From positions 1-8,189 of the forward strand of contig NZ_BAIO01000078.1 of the NCBI RefSeq assembly GCF_000613305.1: 8,189 nt of DNA, written 5' to 3'. Source of the DNA: Komagataeibacter kakiaceti JCM 25156 (GTDB lineage: Bacteria; Pseudomonadota; Alphaproteobacteria; Acetobacterales; Acetobacteraceae). Shown here one piece after another: positions 5,918 through 8,189 of the stretch (positions are counted from its first letter, which is position 1; every line of letters begins with the position of its first letter). The translations under genes and the position numbers were made by a program. The notes beneath the pieces are model-generated. The model was not told the DNA's origin. It worked only from the letters and a program-made list of their open reading frames with translations, and made no database searches.

Positions 5918-6688
5918 ATGGGGCGTGTATCGGGAAAAGTGGCTCTTGTTACGGGCGCCGCGCTTGGTATCGGCAGGGCCACGGCCCTGCTGCTGGCGCG
6001 TGAGGGGGCGAAGGTGGTTGTGGCCGACCTCAAGGAAAAGGAAGGCCAGGCCACCGTGGCTGAAATCGAATCCGCTGGCGGGGAAGCCCTGTTCGTTTCC
6101 CTGAACGTAACGGCGGAAGCGGATTGGGAAAAAGCCATGGCGGCCATCGCCAGCCGGTTCGGGCGGCTGGACATCGCGGTCAATAATGCCGGTATCCTGT
6201 ATAACGGCTCGGTCGAGACAACCAGCCTTGCGGACTGGCGGCGCGTGCAGTCGGTCAATCTGGACGGGGTATTCCTTGGCACGCGTTACGCGGTGGAGGC
6301 CATGAAGCCGCATGGGGGCGGGTCGATCATCAATCTCTCCTCGATCGAGGGACTGATCGGGGATCCCGCCCTTGCCGCCTATAACGCCAGCAAGGGCGGC
6401 GTGCGGCTTTTTACAAAATCCGCCGCCCTGCACTGCGCGCGTTCAGGTTACAAAATCCGGGTCAATTCCATCCACCCCGGTTATATCTGGACCCCCATGG
6501 TGCAGGGTTTCACCGCCGAAACTCCCGATCAGGCGGCCGCGCGCCAGAAGCTGATCGACCTGCATCCGCTCGGTCATCTGGGTGAACCGGATGACATTGC
6601 GTATGGCATCGTGTTCCTTGCATCCGACGAATCAAAGTTCATGACGGGCAGTGAACTGGTGATTGATGGCGGCTACACCGCGCAGTAA
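5918..6688 (+). CDS. SDR alcohol dehydrogenase, similar to R-specific ADH of Lactobacillus brevis
   Basis: This 256-residue classical SDR probably reduces ketones or oxidises secondary alcohols in the cytoplasm. Visible motifs are TGAALGIG (12-19), Asp37, NNAG (89-92), Asn114, and the catalytic residues Ser142, Tyr155 and Lys159 (YNASK). The segments INLSSIEGLIGDP, VNLDGVFLGTR, HPGYIWTP, LGEPDDIAYG and the C-terminal GGYTAQ match the L. brevis enzyme as I remember it, including the active-site numbering. In that enzyme the C-terminal Gln helps bind Mg2+, and the ending here is the same. The L. brevis enzyme uses NADP; Asp37 here suggests NAD. The substrate cannot be read; cyclopentanol dehydrogenase-like enzymes share this subgroup. 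It is only about 40% alike the first SDR by eye, so the two are not a recent duplication. Confidence 0.85.
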   Translation: MGRVSGKVALVTGAALGIGRATALLLAREGAKVVVADLKEKEGQATVAEIESAGGEALFVSLNVTAEADWEKAMAAIASRFGRLDIAVNNAGILYNGSVETTSLADWRRVQSVNLDGVFLGTRYAVEAMKPHGGGSIINLSSIEGLIGDPALAAYNASKGGVRLFTKSAALHCARSGYKIRVNSIHPGYIWTPMVQGFTAETPDQAAARQKLIDLHPLGHLGEPDDIAYGIVFLASDESKFMTGSELVIDGGYTAQ

Positions 6689-6703
6689 CGCCCTTTCCAC
6701 CCC

Positions 6704-6728
6704 TCCGGCCACGGTTTCGGTGGCCGGA
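6704..6728. terminator. Strong GC-rich stem-loop between convergent genes
   Basis: TCCGGCCAC (6704-6712) and GTGGCCGGA (6720-6728) form a perfect 9-bp stem with a 7-nt loop, in the 63-bp gap between the SDR stop and the stop of the opposing gene. No T-run follows on either strand, so it may block transcripts without being a textbook intrinsic terminator. A weaker CCGC/GCGG hairpin (6746-6758) spans the opposing stop codon. Confidence 0.5.
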
Positions 6729-6751
6729 TATGTCCGTGGTGTCATCCGCTT

Positions 6752-7582
6752 TCAGCGGGTCATTGCCTTGAAATTGCGGGTCTGCTCGGTCAGGGCGACT
6801 TCCACGGGCAGGCGCTCCATGCTCGATGCACCGTAAAAGCCGTGGCAGTCCGGACAGGCCGCCAGCACTTTCTGCGCATCGGCGGGCATGGCGATCGGGC
6901 CGCCATGGCACAGGACAATGATGTCGGAGCGTACCGTGCGGGCTGCTTCCGTAATCTCGTTGATCAGGGTGATGGAATCTTCCAGCGTGAAGGCGGTTTC
7001 CGCCCCGATCGCGCCCCCCGTGGTCAGGCCCATATGGGCCACCAGCACGTCGGCCCCCGCCCTGGCCATGTCCACCGCCTGCGCGGGATCGAAGACGTAG
7101 GGGGTGGTCAGCAGATCCTTGCGGTTGGCGCGGGCGACCACATCCACCTCAAGGCTGTAGCTCATGCCGGTTTCCTCAAGGTTCTTGCGGAAGGTGCCGT
7201 CAATCAGTCCGACGGTGGGAAAGTTCTGGATGCCTGAAAAGCCGACACGTTTGACGTCATCAAGAAACACGTCAAAATCCACGAACGGGTCCGTGCCGTT
7301 CACCCCGGCCAGAACGGGTGTGTGCGGGACCACGGGCAGAACCTCGCGCGCCATTTCCATCACGATCTGGTTGGCGTTGCCATAGGCCAGGATACCGGCC
7401 AGCGAGCCACGGCCCGCCATGCGGTAACGGCCGGAATTATAGATCACGATCAGGTCGATCCCGCCCGCCGCCTCGCATTTGGCGGACAGGCCGGTGCCCG
7501 CGCCGCCGCCCACGATGGGCTTGCGCGCGGCGATCAGGCTGCGGAATTTGGCCAGGATGTCACTGCGGGGAATGCGGGGCAT
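6752..7582 (-). CDS. TIM-barrel 'phosphoenolpyruvate hydrolase-like' protein (PF09370 type)
   Basis: This predicted 276-residue soluble TIM-barrel protein belongs to the family annotated as phosphoenolpyruvate hydrolase-like or TIM-barrel signal transduction protein. To my knowledge the bacterial function is not established. Family-like segments are [18 protein letters not shown] (24-41), [17 protein letters not shown] (47-63), [11 protein letters not shown] (90-100), [16 protein letters not shown] (117-132), [10 protein letters not shown] (181-190), CHGGPI (225-230) and [14 protein letters not shown] (248-261). ATG 7582 is preferred over the upstream in-frame ATG at 7657, because the extra 25 residues only overlap the upstream gene and look non-native; GGAGA lies 10 nt before it. 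It overlaps the end of the Tm-1-like gene by 23 bp, which suggests translational coupling. The same domain forms the C-terminal part of plant Tm-1. Confidence 0.85.
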   Translation of the reverse strand: MPRIPRSDILAKFRSLIAARKPIVGGGAGTGLSAKCEAAGGIDLIVIYNSGRYRMAGRGSLAGILAYGNANQIVMEMAREVLPVVPHTPVLAGVNGTDPFVDFDVFLDDVKRVGFSGIQNFPTVGLIDGTFRKNLEETGMSYSLEVDVVARANRKDLLTTPYVFDPAQAVDMARAGADVLVAHMGLTTGGAIGAETAFTLEDSITLINEITEAARTVRSDIIVLCHGGPIAMPADAQKVLAACPDCHGFYGASSMERLPVEVALTEQTRNFKAMTR

Positions 7583-8189
7583 TATCGGGTGTCTCCATAA
7601 AGATGCAGGAAAATTCATGCGCCAGCGCCGCGGCGAAGGCCGGGTCGTTGATGGCATGGGGAAGGCGGATCAGGCGGCGGCGCGCGGTCTGTTCCAGCGT
7701 GTGCGCCAATGCCGCGTAAAAGGCTTCATCCGCCTCGGGGTCGTAAAAGGGGCCGCCGGGCTGGTCGAGGGAGGAAAAGCCCCCTTCAGGATACAGGAAC
7801 CGGACCTCGCCCGCGCAGCGGTTCAACTGCTGGCCGATCAGGCGGCCCATTTCACGGCATTCATCGGCATTGGTGCGCATGAGGGTGATCTGGGGGTTGT
7901 GTTCGACCAGCCTGCGCTGGCGGTAGCGTTCGGGCACCGTGTCGCGCGCGCCAAAATTGACCATGTCCAGCCCGCCGCAACTGCCCACATACGGCAGCCC
8001 CGTGCGGATGGGAGCGCCCAGACGGTCGGAATCACACGGGAAGATGCCGCCTGCCACCAGATCACAGAACTCGGTCAGCGTGACGTCAACCAGACCGCGT
8101 ATCGTCCCGTCATCGGCCAGACGTTCCATGGCCCGCCCGCCGGTGCCGGTGGCGTGGAAGACAAGACAGTCAAACCGCCCGGACAGATG
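7560..8189 (-). CDS. Tm-1-like ATP-binding domain protein (UPF0261), 5' end outside window
   Basis: The C-terminal 209 residues are visible and the frame stays open to the window edge. The family is usually about 400 residues, so roughly half is missing. At the edge the frame reads [19 protein letters not shown], the conserved glycine-rich segment of the UPF0261/Tm-1 family, so the ATG at 8129 is internal and not the start. Further family-like parts are [17 protein letters not shown] (34-50), [17 protein letters not shown] (64-80), [14 protein letters not shown] (97-110), and [21 protein letters not shown] (about 134-154). In tomato Tm-1 the equivalent domain binds ATP and confers resistance to tomato mosaic virus; the bacterial role is unknown. 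It is the first gene of a two-gene unit with the TIM-barrel gene. Confidence 0.88.
   Translation of the reverse strand, partial: HLSGRFDCLVFHATGTGGRAMERLADDGTIRGLVDVTLTEFCDLVAGGIFPCDSDRLGAPIRTGLPYVGSCGGLDMVNFGARDTVPERYRQRRLVEHNPQITLMRTNADECREMGRLIGQQLNRCAGEVRFLYPEGGFSSLDQPGGPFYDPEADEAFYAALAHTLEQTARRRLIRLPHAINDPAFAAALAHEFSCIFMETPDNAPHSPQ

Noticed and set aside
5834..6433. Minus-strand open frame of 199 codons
   Set aside because: Antisense shadow of the second SDR; no motif, and the plus strand has a strong RBS and a full SDR signature.
7583..7657. Longer N-terminus for the TIM-barrel protein, starting at ATG 7657
   Set aside because: The extra residues are Arg/Pro-rich, overlap the Tm-1-like coding sequence, and precede a family-like start [10 protein letters not shown] at 7582 that has its own GGAGA.

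Overview
The window looks like chromosomal DNA from an acetic acid bacterium (Alphaproteobacteria, Acetobacteraceae). Komagataeibacter or Gluconacetobacter is my best guess. I base this on the high-GC coding style with GTG starts, on the gene content (butanediol-type SDR, UDP-glucose dehydrogenase, membrane GT87 protein), and on a recurring hairpin repeat built around GAAGCTTTTT-loop-AAAAAGCTTC that I associate with these genomes. The genus is inferred, not proven.

Layout, left to right. Bases 1-283 are AT-rich and non-coding, with one copy of the hairpin repeat. A plus-strand SDR (284-1063) closely resembles meso-2,3-butanediol dehydrogenase/acetoin reductase. It converges, across a probable terminator, on a minus-strand YbfF-type alpha/beta-hydrolase (1168-1951) that is broken by two single-base deletions. 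Next, also on the minus strand, is a 455-residue polytopic GT87/DUF2029 glycosyltransferase (2175-3542), visibly richer in A+T than its neighbours. A gene-free stretch of about 745 bp (3543-4288) separates it from the divergent UDP-glucose 6-dehydrogenase gene ugd (4289-5644, GTG start).

After ugd come three hairpins in a row, then a second plus-strand SDR (5918-6688) that resembles the R-specific alcohol dehydrogenase of Lactobacillus brevis. It converges on a minus-strand pair: a TIM-barrel 'phosphoenolpyruvate hydrolase-like' gene (6752-7582) and, upstream of it and running off the right edge, a Tm-1-like/UPF0261 gene (7560-8189, 5' end missing). These two families are fused in one polypeptide in the plant protein Tm-1, so here they probably act together.

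The most interesting part is the non-coding block between the GT87 gene and ugd. It holds an exact 14-bp repeat (GTTCCGGAATTGTC) some 527 bp apart, a third copy of its CGGAATTGT core, a sigma70-like promoter embedded in an inverted repeat, and a second nested hairpin just ahead of the ugd ribosome-binding site. This may be a shared control region for polysaccharide genes (UDP-glucuronate supply plus a lipid-linked-sugar glycosyltransferase). I see no phage, CRISPR, transposase, tRNA or rRNA gene here.
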